64,000 bases of DNA from Firmicutes bacterium ADurb.Bin193 (GCA_002070105.1 MWCQ01000003.1:79101-143100); one strand, 5' to 3'. Numbered from the stretch's first letter, positions 52,183-63,073 are shown. A program made the numbers and translations. Notes: generated by a model not told the origin, from the sequence alone.

Positions 52183-54618
52183 TCAGCCCAAAACAACAGT
52201 TACATTATGTGTTTTTCCGTCATTGAAAATCGGAAGTATATTGCCCTCTATGCTCTTTCCGTCAACCTCGACCGACTTCACTCCGCGGCACACGCCGTTT
52301 GGATTCTTTATGTCTATATTATAAGTGCTGTTTCTGAAAACTCTGTTGATTCTGTAACCCTTCCAGCTCTTCGGAATACACGGGTCAATGCGAAGACCGT
52401 CAAAATCGGGCTTGATTCCGAGAATCGCCTGAGATATTGCAACAAAGTTCCATGAAGCCGTACCGGTAAGCCATGAATTTTTAGCCTCGCCGAACCTTAC
52501 GGCGTCCCTTCCCGCAATCATTTGCGCGTAGACATAAGGTTCAAGCCTATGAATCTCGCTTATTTCCTCAAGATAAGACGGAGCGATTTTTGAGTATAGC
52601 TCAAACGCGTGGTCGCCATTTCCCATAACGGTTTCGGCAATCATAATCCACGGGTTGTTGTGGCAGAATATCCCCGCATTTTCCTTGTAGCCCGGGGGAT
52701 ATGACGAAATTTCGCCGAGGTTTAAATAATATTTTGAATAAGCCGGCGTTTGCAGTATTATGCCGTATTTGGTTTCAAGCCTTTCCTTAACGCTGTCAAG
52801 TGCTTTTTGCGCCATACCGTTATCCTTGCCTATTTCGGCCATAACACACATTCCCTGAGGCTCGATATAAATCTGCCCCTCCTCGCACTCGCGGCTTCCG
52901 ACCTTATCGCCGAAGCTGTCATACGCCCTTAAGAACCACTCTCCGTCATAGCCGTACTTAAGCGTTGTCCGTATCATATCGTCTATATGTTTTTGCGCCT
53001 TTTCGGCCTCGTCCTTCAGGCCGCGCCTTTTGCAAATCTCAACATAATCCCTGCCCGTGTATACGAACAGTCCGGCTATAAATATTGATTCCGCAACCTT
53101 TCCCTCTTTGTTTCCGCAGGTCTGATAAGACTCATTGGGCTCGGTCGAGAAGCAATTGAGGTTTAGGCAGTCATTCCAGTCCGCCCTTCCGATAAGCGGA
53201 AGCCCGTGCGGACCGAGATTGTTTATTACATGAAAGAACGAAGCCGTCAGATGCTCAAACAGGCTACCCTTAATGTCAGGGTTGCAGTCATAGGGAACCT
53301 GCTCGTCCAAAATCCCGAAATCGCCCGTTTCCTTTATATACGCCGCAACACTGCAGATAAGCCACAGCGGGTCGTCGTTGAATCCTCCGCCCATTTCAAA
53401 GTTGCCCTTTTTGGTAAGCGGCTGATACTGATGATATGCCCCTCCGTCCTTAAACTGGGTGGAGGCTATGTCCAAAATCCTCTCCCTCGCCCTGTCGGGT
53501 ACAAGATGCACAAAGCCGAGAAGGTCCTGATTGGAATCCCTAAAGCCCATGCCCCTGCCTATGCCGGTTTCAAAATATGATGCGCTTCGCGACATATTAA
53601 AGGTAACCATGCACTGGTACTGGTTCCAAACATTAACCATTCTTGCAAGTCTTTCGTCAACGCCTTCAACCTTATAGGTAGAAAGAAGGTTGTTCCAGTA
53701 ATCCTTAAGATTTTGGTATGCCTTATCCGCCTTTTCTGCGGTGTCGAATTTAGCCATTACAGCCTTTGCTTTTGACTTGTTGATTACGCCCGGCTTTTCC
53801 CACTTTTCGTTGTCGTCGTTTTCAATATAGCCGAGGACGAAAACATATGTTTTCTCCTCGCCGGGTAAAAGCTCAACCTCAATGCAGTGGGAAGCTATCG
53901 GATACCATCCGCTTGCCACGGAATTTTTGGATGTGCCGTTTTTGGGTACATCGGGGGAGTCAACGCCATTGTAAAAGCCGAGGAATGTGTCACGGTCGGT
54001 GTCATACCCCGCAATTTTTGCGTTGGTACCGTAAAAGGCGTAGTGATTCCGGCGTTCTCTGTACTCCGTCTTGTGATAAATCACGCTTCCCTCAATTTCA
54101 ACCTCACCGGTGCTTAAGTTCCTCTGATAATTTGTCATATCATCATAGGCGTTCCACAAACAAAACTCAACGAACGAGAAAAGCTTTATGCTCTTCTTAG
54201 CGCCCGATGTGTTTTTAATCGTGATTTTGTGAACCTCGCAGTCAAAACTGATGGGCACAAACATTAGCTGATTAACGCTTACGCCGTTTCTCTCGCCCGT
54301 TATCGAGGTGTAGCCCATACCGTGCCTGCATTCGTAAAACGAAAGCTCGGCCTTTACGGGCTTCCACGAGGGCGACCAAATATCGCCGCCGTCATTTACA
54401 TAAAAATATCTTCCGTTTGTATCGGCGGGAATATTGTTATAACGATACCTTGTTATCCGCCTTAAGCGGGCATCCTTGTAAAAGCAATAGCCGCCTGCGG
54501 TGTTTGAAACCATGGAAAAATAATTTTCACAGCCCATATAGTTAATCCACGGGTAGGGTGTTTTGGGTGTGGTTATTACATATTCCTTTGCCGCATCATC
54601 AAAATAACCGAATTTCAT
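52183..54618 (-). CDS. GH94 cellobiose phosphorylase
   Basis: An 811-residue cytoplasmic phosphorylase that splits cellobiose with phosphate into glucose 1-phosphate and glucose, saving ATP. The N-terminal beta-sandwich has [13 protein letters not shown]. The (alpha/alpha)6 barrel has [16 protein letters not shown], and the catalytic Asp is in [14 protein letters not shown]. The length is right for the cellobiose rather than the cellodextrin or chitobiose enzymes, but these are close. AAAGGATTG precedes the ATG. It is the last gene after xylB-xylA. Confidence 0.92.
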   Translation of the reverse strand: MKFGYFDDAAKEYVITTPKTPYPWINYMGCENYFSMVSNTAGGYCFYKDARLRRITRYRYNNIPADTNGRYFYVNDGGDIWSPSWKPVKAELSFYECRHGMGYTSITGERNGVSVNQLMFVPISFDCEVHKITIKNTSGAKKSIKLFSFVEFCLWNAYDDMTNYQRNLSTGEVEIEGSVIYHKTEYRERRNHYAFYGTNAKIAGYDTDRDTFLGFYNGVDSPDVPKNGTSKNSVASGWYPIASHCIEVELLPGEEKTYVFVLGYIENDDNEKWEKPGVINKSKAKAVMAKFDTAEKADKAYQNLKDYWNNLLSTYKVEGVDERLARMVNVWNQYQCMVTFNMSRSASYFETGIGRGMGFRDSNQDLLGFVHLVPDRARERILDIASTQFKDGGAYHQYQPLTKKGNFEMGGGFNDDPLWLICSVAAYIKETGDFGILDEQVPYDCNPDIKGSLFEHLTASFFHVINNLGPHGLPLIGRADWNDCLNLNCFSTEPNESYQTCGNKEGKVAESIFIAGLFVYTGRDYVEICKRRGLKDEAEKAQKHIDDMIRTTLKYGYDGEWFLRAYDSFGDKVGSRECEEGQIYIEPQGMCVMAEIGKDNGMAQKALDSVKERLETKYGIILQTPAYSKYYLNLGEISSYPPGYKENAGIFCHNNPWIMIAETVMGNGDHAFELYSKIAPSYLEEISEIHRLEPYVYAQMIAGRDAVRFGEAKNSWLTGTASWNFVAISQAILGIKPDFDGLRIDPCIPKSWKGYRINRVFRNSTYNIDIKNPNGVCRGVKSVEVDGKSIEGNILPIFNDGKTHNVTVVLG

Positions 54619-54659
54619 TGTATCAATCCTTTTTCATATAGTATTAAATTAGTTTCGGT

Positions 54660-55973
54660 CTAACCGTAGATATATCCGTTTAATATGTTCTCCAAAAGCT
54701 CTTGCCTTCCCGATTTGTTTACAATCTTGTCATTTGCAAGAGCGTATTTTTCAAGCGACTTAAAGTCCGCCTTGCCCGCCACGATGTCTGCGCCTATGCC
54801 TGATTTGTAGCTTTCATACCTCTTTGCAACAGCGTCCTCAAGCTTTCCGTCCGAAAGCATTTTATGCGCTATTTTAAGACCCCACGCAAAGGTGTCCATT
54901 CCGGCAATGTGTGCAAGGAAAAGATCGTCAGGCTCAAAGGAGGCCCTTCTGACCTTTGAGTCAAAGTTAAGTCCGCCCGTTGTAAAGCCGCCCGCCTTAA
55001 GCGTTTCATACATTGCAAGGGTTGTGTCGTAGATATTGGTCGGGAACTGATCCGTATCCCAACCGAGGAGCATATCGCCCTGGTTTGCGTCAACGCTTCC
55101 GAACATACCGTTTATCCTTGCCATTGCAAGCTCATGCTGGAAGGTGTGCGCCGCAAGCGTCGCATGGTTTGCCTCAATATTCATTTTGAAGTGCTTGTCA
55201 AGCCCGTATGTCTTTAAAAACCCGATAACCGTAGCCGTATCAAAGTCGTACTGGTGCTTGGTCGGCTCCTTCGGCTTGGGCTCTATAAGGAACTGACCCG
55301 TAAAGCCGATTTCCTTCGCATAGTCCACAGCCATATGCAAAAAGCGCGCAAAATTATCAAGCTCAAGCTTTAAATCGGTGTTGAGAAGGGTTTCATAACC
55401 CTCTCTGCCGCCCCAGAACACATAGTTCTGTCCGCCAAGCTCCTTCGTTACCTCCATTGCCTTTTTAACCTGCGCCGCCGCAAACGCAAAAACATCGGCA
55501 TTACATGAGGTTGCCGCGCCGTGAACATAGCGGGGATTGTTAAAAGCGTTCGCCGTACCCCACAGCACACGAACTTCGCTTGTCTTCATAAGCTCCTTAA
55601 TAAAGCTGACTATTTCGTCAAGGTTTTTGTTGGTCTGGGCAAGAGTGTCCGCTTCGGGCGTAATATCCCTGTCATGGAAGCAGAAAAACGGAACCTGAAG
55701 CTTTTCGCAAAACTCAAAATTCGCCTCCATCTTCGCTTTCGCAAGCGACATCGGGTCGGTTATCCCGTCCCACGGTCTTATCGCGGTTCCCGAACCAAAC
55801 GGGTCCGCGCCCCTCGCCTGATAGGTGTGCCAGTACGCAACCGCAAACCTTAAATGGTCCTTCATTTTCTTTCCGCCCACAACCTCATCGGGGTTGTAGT
55901 GCCGAAACGCAAACGGATTGTCCGTTTGTGCGCCCTCATACTTAATTTTGCCTATTCCCTTGAAATATTCCAT
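54660..55973 (-). CDS. xylA: Xylose isomerase
   Basis: A 437-residue class II enzyme converting D-xylose to D-xylulose. Catalytic His/Asp are in [24 protein letters not shown] and [17 protein letters not shown] bind metals, and [18 protein letters not shown] holds further ligands. AGGAGGTATAAGAG overlaps the end of xylB and precedes the ATG. It acts with XylB to feed xylose into the pentose phosphate pathway. Confidence 0.97.
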   Translation of the reverse strand: MEYFKGIGKIKYEGAQTDNPFAFRHYNPDEVVGGKKMKDHLRFAVAYWHTYQARGADPFGSGTAIRPWDGITDPMSLAKAKMEANFEFCEKLQVPFFCFHDRDITPEADTLAQTNKNLDEIVSFIKELMKTSEVRVLWGTANAFNNPRYVHGAATSCNADVFAFAAAQVKKAMEVTKELGGQNYVFWGGREGYETLLNTDLKLELDNFARFLHMAVDYAKEIGFTGQFLIEPKPKEPTKHQYDFDTATVIGFLKTYGLDKHFKMNIEANHATLAAHTFQHELAMARINGMFGSVDANQGDMLLGWDTDQFPTNIYDTTLAMYETLKAGGFTTGGLNFDSKVRRASFEPDDLFLAHIAGMDTFAWGLKIAHKMLSDGKLEDAVAKRYESYKSGIGADIVAGKADFKSLEKYALANDKIVNKSGRQELLENILNGYIYG

Positions 55974-55976
55974 CTC

Positions 55977-57473
55977 TTATACCTCCTTAAAAATATCTTT
56001 AAGCGACTCGTAGATTTTTTTGTACTTTTTGTAATTCTTTGTGTAGTCAGCTTCCCCTGCTTTTTCGACCTTTTTAATCTTTATAATCAACTCGCAAGCC
56101 TCGGCAACACTATTGTATACTCCCGTGCCGACGCCCGCGAGTATCGCAACGCCGAGCGCGCCGCCCTCGGACGAGGTTGTGGTAACGACATCGGCGCCGA
56201 ACAGATCCGCCTGCATACGGCGCCAAATCGCACTTCTTCCTCCGCCTCCCGACGCCCTTACCTGACTTGCCTCGATTCCCATTTCGCGTATAATTTCAAG
56301 GCAGTCTTTAAGGCTGAACGCAACGCCCTCCAGCACCGCGCGGAGAAGATGTGCCTTTGTGTGCTTTGCCGAAAGTCCGAAGAAAACGCCTCTTGCATAG
56401 GGGTCGAGGTGGGGAGTTCTCTCTCCCATAAGATAGGGAAGATATATAACTCCGTCACAAAGAGGAGGAACTGTTTCCGCTATTTTATCCATAAGAACAT
56501 AGGGGTCGGTTTGCATACTGTCCGCAACACTTATTTCCTCACGGCAGAAATTGTCCCTGAACCATTTAAGCGAAAGCCCTGCACCCTGTGTAACGCCCAT
56601 AACATGCCACATGTTCGGAACGGCATGGCAGAAGGTATGAACCCTGCCCTTAGGGTCTATGCTTATTTTGTCCATGCTCGCAAAAACCACGCCCGATGTG
56701 CCTATCGTCGACGACACTATGCCGCTTTTTACTATACCGTTGCCGACCGCACTTGCCGCCTGGTCGCCCGCACCGCCGACTACAACGGTTCCTTCGGGAA
56801 GACCCGTAAGCTCCGCGGCGCGACGGGTCACCCTGCCCGTAGGTTCCTGCGACTCGTACATCTCTCCGAGAAGGCTTCTGTCTATGCCTAGCTTTTGCAA
56901 AACCTCCCCGCTCCACTGCCTTTTGGCTATGTCCATAAGCTGCATTCCGCTTCCGTCCGATACCTCCGTAGCAAATTCGCCCGTAAGCATATATCTTATG
57001 TAGTCCTTCGGAAGCATAATTTTTGCTGCTTTTTCATAATTTTCGGGCTCGTTGTTCTGAACCCACCTTATTTTAGACGCCGTAAATCCTGTAAGCGCAG
57101 GATTTGCGGTTATTTCAATAAGCCGCTTTTCACCGATTATATCGGTGATTTCATCACATTCGCGCCCTGTTCGCTGGTCGCACCAGATTATTGACTTTCT
57201 TATTACTCTATCATCCTTGTCGAGCATAACAAGCCCGTGCATCTGCCCCGAAAGCCCGACGCCCTTTATGTCCGATATTCCGCTTTTCGCAATTACATTT
57301 TTAATCGAAGCGCAAACCGCCGCCCACCAGTCCTCAGGGTCCTGCTCCGCCCAGCCGTTTTGGGGCTGATACAGGGGATACTCCTGAAGGTCGCTTGCGA
57401 CCGCATTGCCGTCCTCGTTAAACAGCACCGACTTTGTGCCGGATGTTCCTATGTCTATCCCTAACAAATACAT
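55977..57473 (-). CDS. xylB: Xylulokinase
   Basis: A 498-residue FGGY kinase making D-xylulose 5-phosphate. The N-terminal phosphate site is GIDIGTSGTKSVLF, the catalytic region has GLSGQMHGLVML, and the C-terminal ATP site has ASGGGGRSAIWRRMQADLFG. GGGAGGTACGG precedes the ATG. It is the first gene of the xylB-xylA-GH94 operon, behind a consensus promoter and with only 3 nt to xylA. Confidence 0.96.
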   Translation of the reverse strand: MYLLGIDIGTSGTKSVLFNEDGNAVASDLQEYPLYQPQNGWAEQDPEDWWAAVCASIKNVIAKSGISDIKGVGLSGQMHGLVMLDKDDRVIRKSIIWCDQRTGRECDEITDIIGEKRLIEITANPALTGFTASKIRWVQNNEPENYEKAAKIMLPKDYIRYMLTGEFATEVSDGSGMQLMDIAKRQWSGEVLQKLGIDRSLLGEMYESQEPTGRVTRRAAELTGLPEGTVVVGGAGDQAASAVGNGIVKSGIVSSTIGTSGVVFASMDKISIDPKGRVHTFCHAVPNMWHVMGVTQGAGLSLKWFRDNFCREEISVADSMQTDPYVLMDKIAETVPPLCDGVIYLPYLMGERTPHLDPYARGVFFGLSAKHTKAHLLRAVLEGVAFSLKDCLEIIREMGIEASQVRASGGGGRSAIWRRMQADLFGADVVTTTSSEGGALGVAILAGVGTGVYNSVAEACELIIKIKKVEKAGEADYTKNYKKYKKIYESLKDIFKEV

Positions 57474-57494
57474 TTTCCGTACCTCCCACGCTTT

Positions 57495-57523
57495 ATAATA
57501 TAGTATTAAAAAGTCCGTGTCAA
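57495..57523 (-). promoter_or_regulatory. Promoter of the xylB operon
   Basis: TTGACA (57523-57518), a 17-nt spacer and TATTAT (57500-57495) on the minus strand. No XylR or catabolite-responsive palindrome is obvious around it. Confidence 0.75.
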
Positions 57524-57562
57524 TAGCTTTGAAAAAATTAAATAAGCGCCTTAGGAAACAGG

Positions 57563-59008
57563 CTATGCCAATTTTTCTATTGCCTTTTTAACCCTTAAAA
57601 GCGTTTCTTCTTTTCCGAGAATTACGGCAATCTCGGTGCCGCCGCCGGGGGTAACGGCCTTACCCGAAAGCGCAATCCTAAGCGGATACAGAAGCTGTCC
57701 CGTTTTTATGCCAAGCCTTTCGACAAGCGCCTTAAGCGCTTCATCAATACCGCCTTCGCTCCAGTCGGAGACGCCCTCCAAAACCGGAAGGATTTCCAAA
57801 AGCGATGTCTTTGCAATCGCAGGGTCGGTTTTCATTTTTTTGTGCGTGAAAAGCTCTATATCATATTCGGGCATTTTATCAAAAAAGTCAATCTGCCCGG
57901 GAATGTCGCTAAGCCTCTCACATCTCTTTTGCAAAAGCTCGCTTATCTTGAATTTATCCACCCTGTCATTTTTAACGGCGAGGTTTATATACCCTATCGC
58001 TTTTTCGTAAAACTCCTTCTGAGAAAGTTCCCTTATATACTCTCCGTTAAGCCACGCAAGCTTTGCCTCGTCAAATATTGCGGAGGACTTGCTGATTCCC
58101 TTTATGTCGAATTCATTCACAAGCTCGTTTAAAGTATACTTTTCCCTCTCGCCCCTCGGACTCCAGCCCAAAAGAGCGATATAATTGATAACCGCCTCTT
58201 TAAGATAACCCTTTTTTATAAAATCCTCGTACGATGCGTCGCCGTCACGCTTTGAAAGCTTGCGGCTGTGGTCACGCATAACGGGACTGCAGTGTATGTA
58301 GACGGGAATGTCCCAGCCGAATGCGTTGTATAAAAGATTGTACTTCGGTGTTGACGAAAGGTACTCGCTCCCCCTTACGATATGTGTAATGCCCATAAGA
58401 TGATCATCTACAACATTGGCAAAGTTATATGTCGGAAGTCCGTCCGATTTAAGCAGTATACCGTCGTCAAGCGAATCGTTCGGCACGGTAATCGTCCCGA
58501 AAACCACATCATCAAACGAGGTTGTCCCGCTTTTCGGCACTCTCTGGCGTATGACCCACGGCTCGCCCGATTCGAGTTTTTTCAAAACCTCCTCATGCGA
58601 TAGATTACTGCAAAAGCCGTCATATCTGGGAGTAAGCTTTTGTGCCTCCTGCTTTTGCCTCACCTCGTCAAGCCTTTCTTTTTTACAGAAGCAGTAATAC
58701 GCCCCGCCCAAAGCCACAAGTTTTTCGGCATATTTTTTATATATTTCTTTGCGCTGGCTTTGAACATAAGGACCGTAATCGCCGCCAATATCGGGACCCT
58801 CGTCCCATATAAGCCCCGTTTCGCGCAGAGTTTTGTAAATCATATCAACCGCACCCTCAACATACCTCTCCCTGTCGGTGTCCTCAATTCGCAGTATAAA
58901 GTCGCCGCCCTGCGACTTTGTTATCAGGTACGCGTAAAGAGCGGTGCGAAGGTTACCGATATGCATATATCCCGTGGGGCTTGGCGCAAACCGTGTCCTT
59001 ACTTTCAA
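57563..59008 (-). CDS. gltX: Glutamate--tRNA ligase
   Basis: A 481-residue class I synthetase, perhaps non-discriminating as in most Clostridia. [20 protein letters not shown] has the HIGH motif (HIGN), [13 protein letters not shown] is conserved, and [14 protein letters not shown] is the KMSKS equivalent. The usual zinc site is reduced to CFC. The start is a TTG at 59008, 10 nt after GGAGG. It is preceded by leader repeat copy A with its own promoter. Confidence 0.96.
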   Translation of the reverse strand: MKVRTRFAPSPTGYMHIGNLRTALYAYLITKSQGGDFILRIEDTDRERYVEGAVDMIYKTLRETGLIWDEGPDIGGDYGPYVQSQRKEIYKKYAEKLVALGGAYYCFCKKERLDEVRQKQEAQKLTPRYDGFCSNLSHEEVLKKLESGEPWVIRQRVPKSGTTSFDDVVFGTITVPNDSLDDGILLKSDGLPTYNFANVVDDHLMGITHIVRGSEYLSSTPKYNLLYNAFGWDIPVYIHCSPVMRDHSRKLSKRDGDASYEDFIKKGYLKEAVINYIALLGWSPRGEREKYTLNELVNEFDIKGISKSSAIFDEAKLAWLNGEYIRELSQKEFYEKAIGYINLAVKNDRVDKFKISELLQKRCERLSDIPGQIDFFDKMPEYDIELFTHKKMKTDPAIAKTSLLEILPVLEGVSDWSEGGIDEALKALVERLGIKTGQLLYPLRIALSGKAVTPGGGTEIAVILGKEETLLRVKKAIEKLA

Positions 59009-59040
59009 AGATCATCGACCTCCGTATGATTAACTTATGA

Positions 59041-59231
59041 CGAATTTCGCCGAAAATTTCGTGCGGAAATATGGTATAATAAATCGCGTGCGTTTATTAT
59101 ACCATAAAAGCGAAGCGCATTATGGTATAATTGCGCATCGCCGTTTCCGCGCAATTTATGCGAGGAAAATTTCGGCGGCGCGATAAATTCCTCGCGGAGC
59201 GTATAATAAACGCTTGCGTTTATTATACCAT
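59041..59231 (-). repeat. Extended -10 leader repeat, copy A
   Basis: The longest copy. On the minus strand it runs from ATGGTATAAT (59231) through the core shared with copies B and C and through a second palindrome of ATGGTATAATAAA at 59071-59105, ending about 30 nt before gltX. Core stems: GCGC/GCGC, CGCC/GGCG, TTTCC/GGAAA and CGCA/TGCG. It is in sense with gltX. The two palindromes carry further TATAAT boxes on both strands. Confidence 0.8.
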
Positions 59232-59250
59232 ACGCTCCTTAATATGTAAA
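59222..59250 (-). promoter_or_regulatory. Promoter at the head of leader repeat A (gltX)
   Basis: TTTACA (59250-59245), a 17-nt spacer and TATAAT (59227-59222) on the minus strand, with TGG before the -10 (extended -10). The -35 box lies outside the repeat, in the arm of the preceding terminator. Confidence 0.65.
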
Positions 59251-59272
59251 GGCAGGACCTTATTGCCTGCCT
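59250..59272 (-). terminator. Terminator of the DUF378 gene
   Basis: AGGCAGG (59250-59256) pairs with CCTGCCT (59266-59272), 10 nt past the stop at 59282. Confidence 0.6.
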
Positions 59273-59281
59273 AAACATTTT

Positions 59282-59494
59282 TTACATCTTGTCCTTTACA
59301 ACAGTTTTTTCCCTGTCTCTAAACAGTAGTGTTATCGACCACAACCCGCAAAGCCCAATTAATGTGTAGATAATCCTGCTTATTGCGGCTGTTTGTCCTC
59401 CGAATATCGTCGCAACAAGGTCGATGCCGAATATTCCAATCGAGCCCCAGTTAAGCGCACCGATAATAACCAGTACCAATGCAAAACCGTCCAT
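59282..59494 (-). CDS. DUF378 family membrane protein
   Basis: 70 residues from the ATG at 59494, 8 nt after AGGAG. Two membrane helices: DGFALVLVIIGALNWGSIGIFG with the conserved ALNWG, and IYTLIGLCGLWSITLLF. DUF378 proteins are small conserved membrane proteins of unknown function. It stands alone between two copies of the leader repeat. Confidence 0.85.
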   Translation of the reverse strand: MDGFALVLVIIGALNWGSIGIFGIDLVATIFGGQTAAISRIIYTLIGLCGLWSITLLFRDREKTVVKDKM

Positions 59495-59603
59495 TACCAC
59501 AACTCCTTTATTTAGACTTGTTTACACATATATTATTGCATTTGAAGGGCGTTGTTATACAGTAAAAATTTTTCGCATTTTTTAAAGGATTTTTTGAAAA
59601 ATG

Positions 59604-59632
59604 TTGTATATTTAAGCAAACCATGGTATAAT
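59604..59632 (+). promoter_or_regulatory. Promoter at the head of leader repeat B (murA)
   Basis: TTGTAT (59604-59609), a 17-nt spacer and TATAAT (59627-59632) preceded by TGG (extended -10). As in copy A, the -35 box is outside the repeat and the -10 is its first part. Confidence 0.65.
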
Positions 59633-59767
59633 AATCACAAGTGATTATTATACGCTCCGCGTGGAATTTATTGCACCGCCTAAATTTTCCTCGCAAAAAA
59701 TCGCTCGGAAACGGCGATGTGCAATTATACCATAATGCGCTTCGCTTTTATGGTATAATAATCAAAG
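59623..59767 (+). repeat. Extended -10 leader repeat, copy B
   Basis: It starts ATGGTATAAT, followed by an AATAATCAC/GTGATTATT hairpin, then the core with outer stem ATTGCAC/GTGCAAT, CGCC/GGCG and TTTCC/GGAAA, and ends with the palindrome ATTATACCATAA/TTTATGGTATAAT. The same order of parts is found in copy A. It ends about 100 nt before murA and is in sense with it. Confidence 0.8.
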
Positions 59768-59864
59768 AGTAATCTATTACCCATGCGTTTTTTTGGCATT
59801 ACCTAAACGCACACGGAAGTTAAAATGTGTATTTCACTATTAAATTGGTTAAGGGTGAGTATGT

Positions 59865-61151
59865 TTGGATAAATTTGTGATTATTGGCGGAAAACGACTT
59901 GTTGGAGATGTATTTATAAGCGGCGCCAAAAATGCCGCTGTTGCAGTTATCCCCGCCACCATTCTTGTCGAAGGAACATGCAGAATTGAAAATATTCCTT
60001 CCATTGACGATGTTACCGTAATTGTCGACCTTTTGAAATATCTGGGTGCAAAGGTGAAATTTACCGACAAACATACCCTTGAAATTAACTGCGAAAAGCT
60101 TAAGGGCTTTTCTCCGCCTCATGATATGGTGAGGAAATTAAGGGCTTCATATTACCTTATCGGCGCGCTTTTAGGGCGCTTTAATCATGCTGAGGTTCCG
60201 CCTCCGGGAGGGTGTAATTTCGGAACCCGCCCGATTGATATGCACATAAAGGGCTTTGAGGCGCTCGGCGCAAAGGTCAACATCGACAAGGGCATTGTCG
60301 AGGCACACGCCACAAAACTCAATTCCGCTCAAATCTTCCTCGACCTCGTAAGTGTTGGCGCGACGATAAACATTATGCTTGCCGCCGTACGCGCCGAGGG
60401 AACAACCATTATCGAAAATGCCGCAAAGGAGCCCCATGTCGTTGATGTCGCAAACTTTTTGAATGCGATGGGCGCGAATGTTAAGGGCGCCGGAACCGAT
60501 ATTATAAAAATTAAGGGTGTTGAAAAAATGACGGGCGGCACATACACAATAATACCCGACCAGATAGAGGCGGGAACATTTATGATTGCCGCCGCCGCAA
60601 CAGCAGGGGATATAGTTGTCAGGAATGTAATCCCCAAGCATCTTGAAAGCATAAGCGCAAAGCTTGTAGAGATGAATGCCGTCGTCGAGGAATATGACGA
60701 CAGTATCCGCGTTACAAGGAATCTGCCCTTGCAAAAGGCCAACATAAAAACTCTTCCCTACCCCGGTTTTCCCACCGACCTTCAGCCTCAGATAGTAGCA
60801 CTTTTAAGTGTCGCACAGGGGACATCAATTATTACCGAAAATGTTTGGGACAATCGGTTTCAATATATAGATGAGCTTCGGCGTTTTGGCGCAAAAATCA
60901 ATGTTGACGGAAAGGTTGCGGTAATCGAAGGCGTTGAAAGCCTTTCAGGTGCGCCTGTTAAGGCAACCGACCTTCGCGCAGGAGCAAGCATGGTTATTGC
61001 CGCTCTTATGGCAAAAGGAATGACGGAAATTCATGAGCTTCGGCATATCGACCGCGGCTATGAAAACCTCGAGCAAAAACTCAGAGCATTGGGCGCCCAG
61101 ATAGTGCGCCGCGAAAGCGAAGAAACAGATATAGTGGGAGAAGTGATATGA
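59865..61151 (+). CDS. murA: UDP-N-acetylglucosamine 1-carboxyvinyltransferase
   Basis: A 428-residue cytoplasmic enzyme for the first committed step of peptidoglycan synthesis, transferring enolpyruvate from PEP to UDP-GlcNAc. The Lys/Asn pair is in [11 protein letters not shown], the catalytic Cys117 in [16 protein letters not shown] (the fosfomycin-sensitive form), and [11 protein letters not shown] is conserved near the end. The start is a TTG following GGGTGAG. It is the first gene of murA-walJ-rlmH; its stop overlaps the next start by 4 nt. Confidence 0.96.
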   Translation: MDKFVIIGGKRLVGDVFISGAKNAAVAVIPATILVEGTCRIENIPSIDDVTVIVDLLKYLGAKVKFTDKHTLEINCEKLKGFSPPHDMVRKLRASYYLIGALLGRFNHAEVPPPGGCNFGTRPIDMHIKGFEALGAKVNIDKGIVEAHATKLNSAQIFLDLVSVGATINIMLAAVRAEGTTIIENAAKEPHVVDVANFLNAMGANVKGAGTDIIKIKGVEKMTGGTYTIIPDQIEAGTFMIAAAATAGDIVVRNVIPKHLESISAKLVEMNAVVEEYDDSIRVTRNLPLQKANIKTLPYPGFPTDLQPQIVALLSVAQGTSIITENVWDNRFQYIDELRRFGAKINVDGKVAVIEGVESLSGAPVKATDLRAGASMVIAALMAKGMTEIHELRHIDRGYENLEQKLRALGAQIVRRESEETDIVGEVI

Positions 61152-61933
61152 CAAGGATTTGCACCCTTTCAAGCGGCAGCAGCGGTAATTGTATTTTTTT
61201 GTCGCATAACGGTACGACCGTTTTAATAGACTGCGGAATAACGGGAAGACAGGCGATTGCCTGTCTTCAAAGCATAGATGCCGACCCGTGTGATATAGAC
61301 TTTATTCTCGTAACCCATGAACATTCCGACCACACCAGCGGTGTCGGGGTTATGTCAAGAAAGTTTAACATCCCCATTATCGCCAGCAGGGGAACATGGA
61401 GCGGAATGTCAATCGGAAGGATTGAGCATAAAAACAGATTCACATTTGATGGCAACAAGTCTTTTTGCATAGGTGAAATAAATGTTATCCCATTTGATAT
61501 TCCACATGATGCGAACCTTCCGACCGGATACCGTTTTGAGCTAGGCACTAAAAAGGTTGCGGTTGCAACCGACATCGGCTTTGTAAGCGAAAGTGTTATA
61601 AATGCCGTTTTAGGCTGTGACCTTGTTATTCTTGAGGCTAATCATGACCGCGATATGCTTGTAAACGGGCCCTACCCGTATTATTTAAAGAAAAGAATAG
61701 GCGGACAGCACGGGCATCTTTGCAACGACGACGCGGGTGAGCTTGCGGCCAGCCTTGTAAAAAGCGGTACAAAGGAAATAATACTGGGGCATTTAAGCAT
61801 TGAAAACAACTCCGAAAGCATTGCGTTTAAGACGGTTGAGAGAATTTTGGGGCAAAGCGGAATAAAGACCGGGCGTGATGTTTTAATGAGCGTCGCACCC
61901 CGATACTGTGCGGGTAAGGTGGCAGGGCTGTGA
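61148..61933 (+). CDS. Metallo-beta-lactamase fold hydrolase, WalJ/YycJ-like
   Basis: A 261-residue hydrolase: [14 protein letters not shown] at the N-terminus and the metal motif [14 protein letters not shown], then VATDIGFVS and EANHDRDML with further ligands. YycJ/WalJ-type proteins are linked to DNA processing and wall/replication coordination, and in Bacillota are often encoded near walRK and rlmH. It overlaps murA by ATGA and rlmH by GTGA, so translation is coupled. Confidence 0.9.
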   Translation: MTRICTLSSGSSGNCIFLSHNGTTVLIDCGITGRQAIACLQSIDADPCDIDFILVTHEHSDHTSGVGVMSRKFNIPIIASRGTWSGMSIGRIEHKNRFTFDGNKSFCIGEINVIPFDIPHDANLPTGYRFELGTKKVAVATDIGFVSESVINAVLGCDLVILEANHDRDMLVNGPYPYYLKKRIGGQHGHLCNDDAGELAASLVKSGTKEIILGHLSIENNSESIAFKTVERILGQSGIKTGRDVLMSVAPRYCAGKVAGL

Positions 61934-62382
61934 TTACCGTTGAAATAATCGCGGTCGGAAAAATTAAAGAGGACTATTATAACAAGGCGGTTTCGGAGTA
62001 CATAAAACGCCTTTCAAGGTATTGTAATCTTAAAATATCCGAGGTTTCGGATTTTCCCGATGATAAAAATTCGGTGCAAAAAGAGGAGGCTCTTATACTG
62101 CCCAGATTAAGGGGCGTATGCGTGCCTCTTTGTGTTGAGGGAAAGCAAATGTCAAGCGAAGACCTTGCGGGGTTTATTTCGGACTGCGCCGTTAGCGGCA
62201 GGGGTCATATAACCTTTGTTATAGGCGGCTCAAACGGGCTTGGCGACAGGGTTAAAAATGCGGGTGAGCTTAAGCTTTCGTTTTCAAAATTGACCTTCCC
62301 CCACCGCCTTATGCGTGTAATGCTTTTAGAGCAGATATACCGTGCGTTTAAGATTATTAGCGGAGAGAGTTATCATAAATAG
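61930..62382 (+). CDS. rlmH: 23S rRNA (pseudouridine1915-N3)-methyltransferase
   Basis: A 150-residue SPOUT methyltransferase. Residues TVEIIAVGKIKEDYY open the protein. The SAM-binding knot is FVIGGSNGLGDRVKN, and the C-terminal signature is LTFPHRLMRVMLLEQIYRAFKIISGESYHK. It methylates helix 69 of 23S rRNA in the 70S ribosome. The start is GTG overlapping the upstream stop (GTGA). A terminator follows at 62469. Confidence 0.97.
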   Translation: MITVEIIAVGKIKEDYYNKAVSEYIKRLSRYCNLKISEVSDFPDDKNSVQKEEALILPRLRGVCVPLCVEGKQMSSEDLAGFISDCAVSGRGHITFVIGGSNGLGDRVKNAGELKLSFSKLTFPHRLMRVMLLEQIYRAFKIISGESYHK

Positions 62383-62468
62383 GTGAAAAAATTTTGATTT
62401 TTAGCCAAAAATCATTTAGAAAAAATTAGTTTGACACTTTAATTTTGTAACTTCCATATTGCTTTATG

Positions 62469-62509
62469 AAAAACCCCTGATGCAAAAGCTTTTCACATCA
62501 AGGGTTTTT
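62469..62509. terminator. Terminator between rlmH and the TM2 gene
   Basis: AAAAACCCCTGATG pairs with CATCAAGGGTTTTT (one mismatch) with a long T run on the plus strand; it can serve both convergent genes. Confidence 0.85.
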
Positions 62510-62567
62510 TGTATATTAAAGCATTATTTAAAGCAATCCGCCGAAAAACGAGACTTTTCAATTTAGC

Positions 62568-62903
62568 CTATATAAGCGACATGATTTTCATAAAATTAAG
62601 CTCTTTTGTCCTGTTCGAAATAATAAACCAGTCAACTATGGTAAGTATACCGCAAAGCCCTACCGTAAGAAGCTTAAGTATGCCCATTGCCGTATCACCG
62701 AGCATAAAGCGGTCTATCCCAAGTGATCCCAAAAAAACCGAAACAAGAAGCATTGTCGTAGGGTCCTTAAACTCTACCATGGAAATTGTTGAAAACCTCG
62801 AATCATCCATTGCCGCAAGCTTCTCCTTCAAAAACATCAGTTTTTCTTCCGGAAAAAACTTGCTGTTTGACATCATGAACATATCCAGTTTATTCGCATC
62901 CAT
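62568..62903 (-). CDS. TM2 domain protein
   Basis: A 111-residue protein. A soluble N-terminus (FFPEEKLMFLKEKLAAMDD) is followed by the TM2 domain: two helices around the conserved LGSLGIDRFMLGDTAMGILK and IVDWFIISNRTKELN. These proteins are widespread, and their exact function is unknown. GGGTGGGGG precedes the ATG. It is expressed from the promoter at 63029-63057 through copy 2 of the 106-bp leader element. Confidence 0.87.
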   Translation of the reverse strand: MDANKLDMFMMSNSKFFPEEKLMFLKEKLAAMDDSRFSTISMVEFKDPTTMLLVSVFLGSLGIDRFMLGDTAMGILKLLTVGLCGILTIVDWFIISNRTKELNFMKIMSLI

Positions 62904-62928
62904 CTTTTTACCCCCACCCTTTTTATTT

Positions 62929-63034
62929 TATTATAACACAAGTGCAATTCGTAATCGAATTGCTTCACACGGTTTCAATAAATGCATTGGGATAAAGCCG
63001 TTAAGGCTTTATTACTTTAATTGCATTTATTATA
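62929..63034 (-). repeat. 106-bp structured leader element, copy 2
   Basis: On the minus strand it runs from TATAATAAATGCA (63034) to TATAATA (62929) and aligns end to end with copy 1 (386-491). P1 62979-62986 with 63022-63029, P2 62992-62999 with 63005-63012 (loop TTAAC), P3 62944-62951 with 62956-62963 (GCAATTCG/CGAATTGC). P3 differs from copy 1 in two pairs with pairing kept (GC to TA and CG to TA). It ends 26 nt before the TM2 ATG. Confidence 0.8.
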
Positions 63035-63057
63035 TTCTATTCGGTGAAAATTGTCAA
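63029..63057 (-). promoter_or_regulatory. Promoter of the TM2 gene
   Basis: TTGACA (63057-63052), a 17-nt spacer and TATAAT (63034-63029) on the minus strand. The spacer is unrelated to that of copy 1, so conservation with copy 1 begins at the -10 box. Confidence 0.8.
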
Positions 63058-63073
63058 TATTTATCGGTTATTG

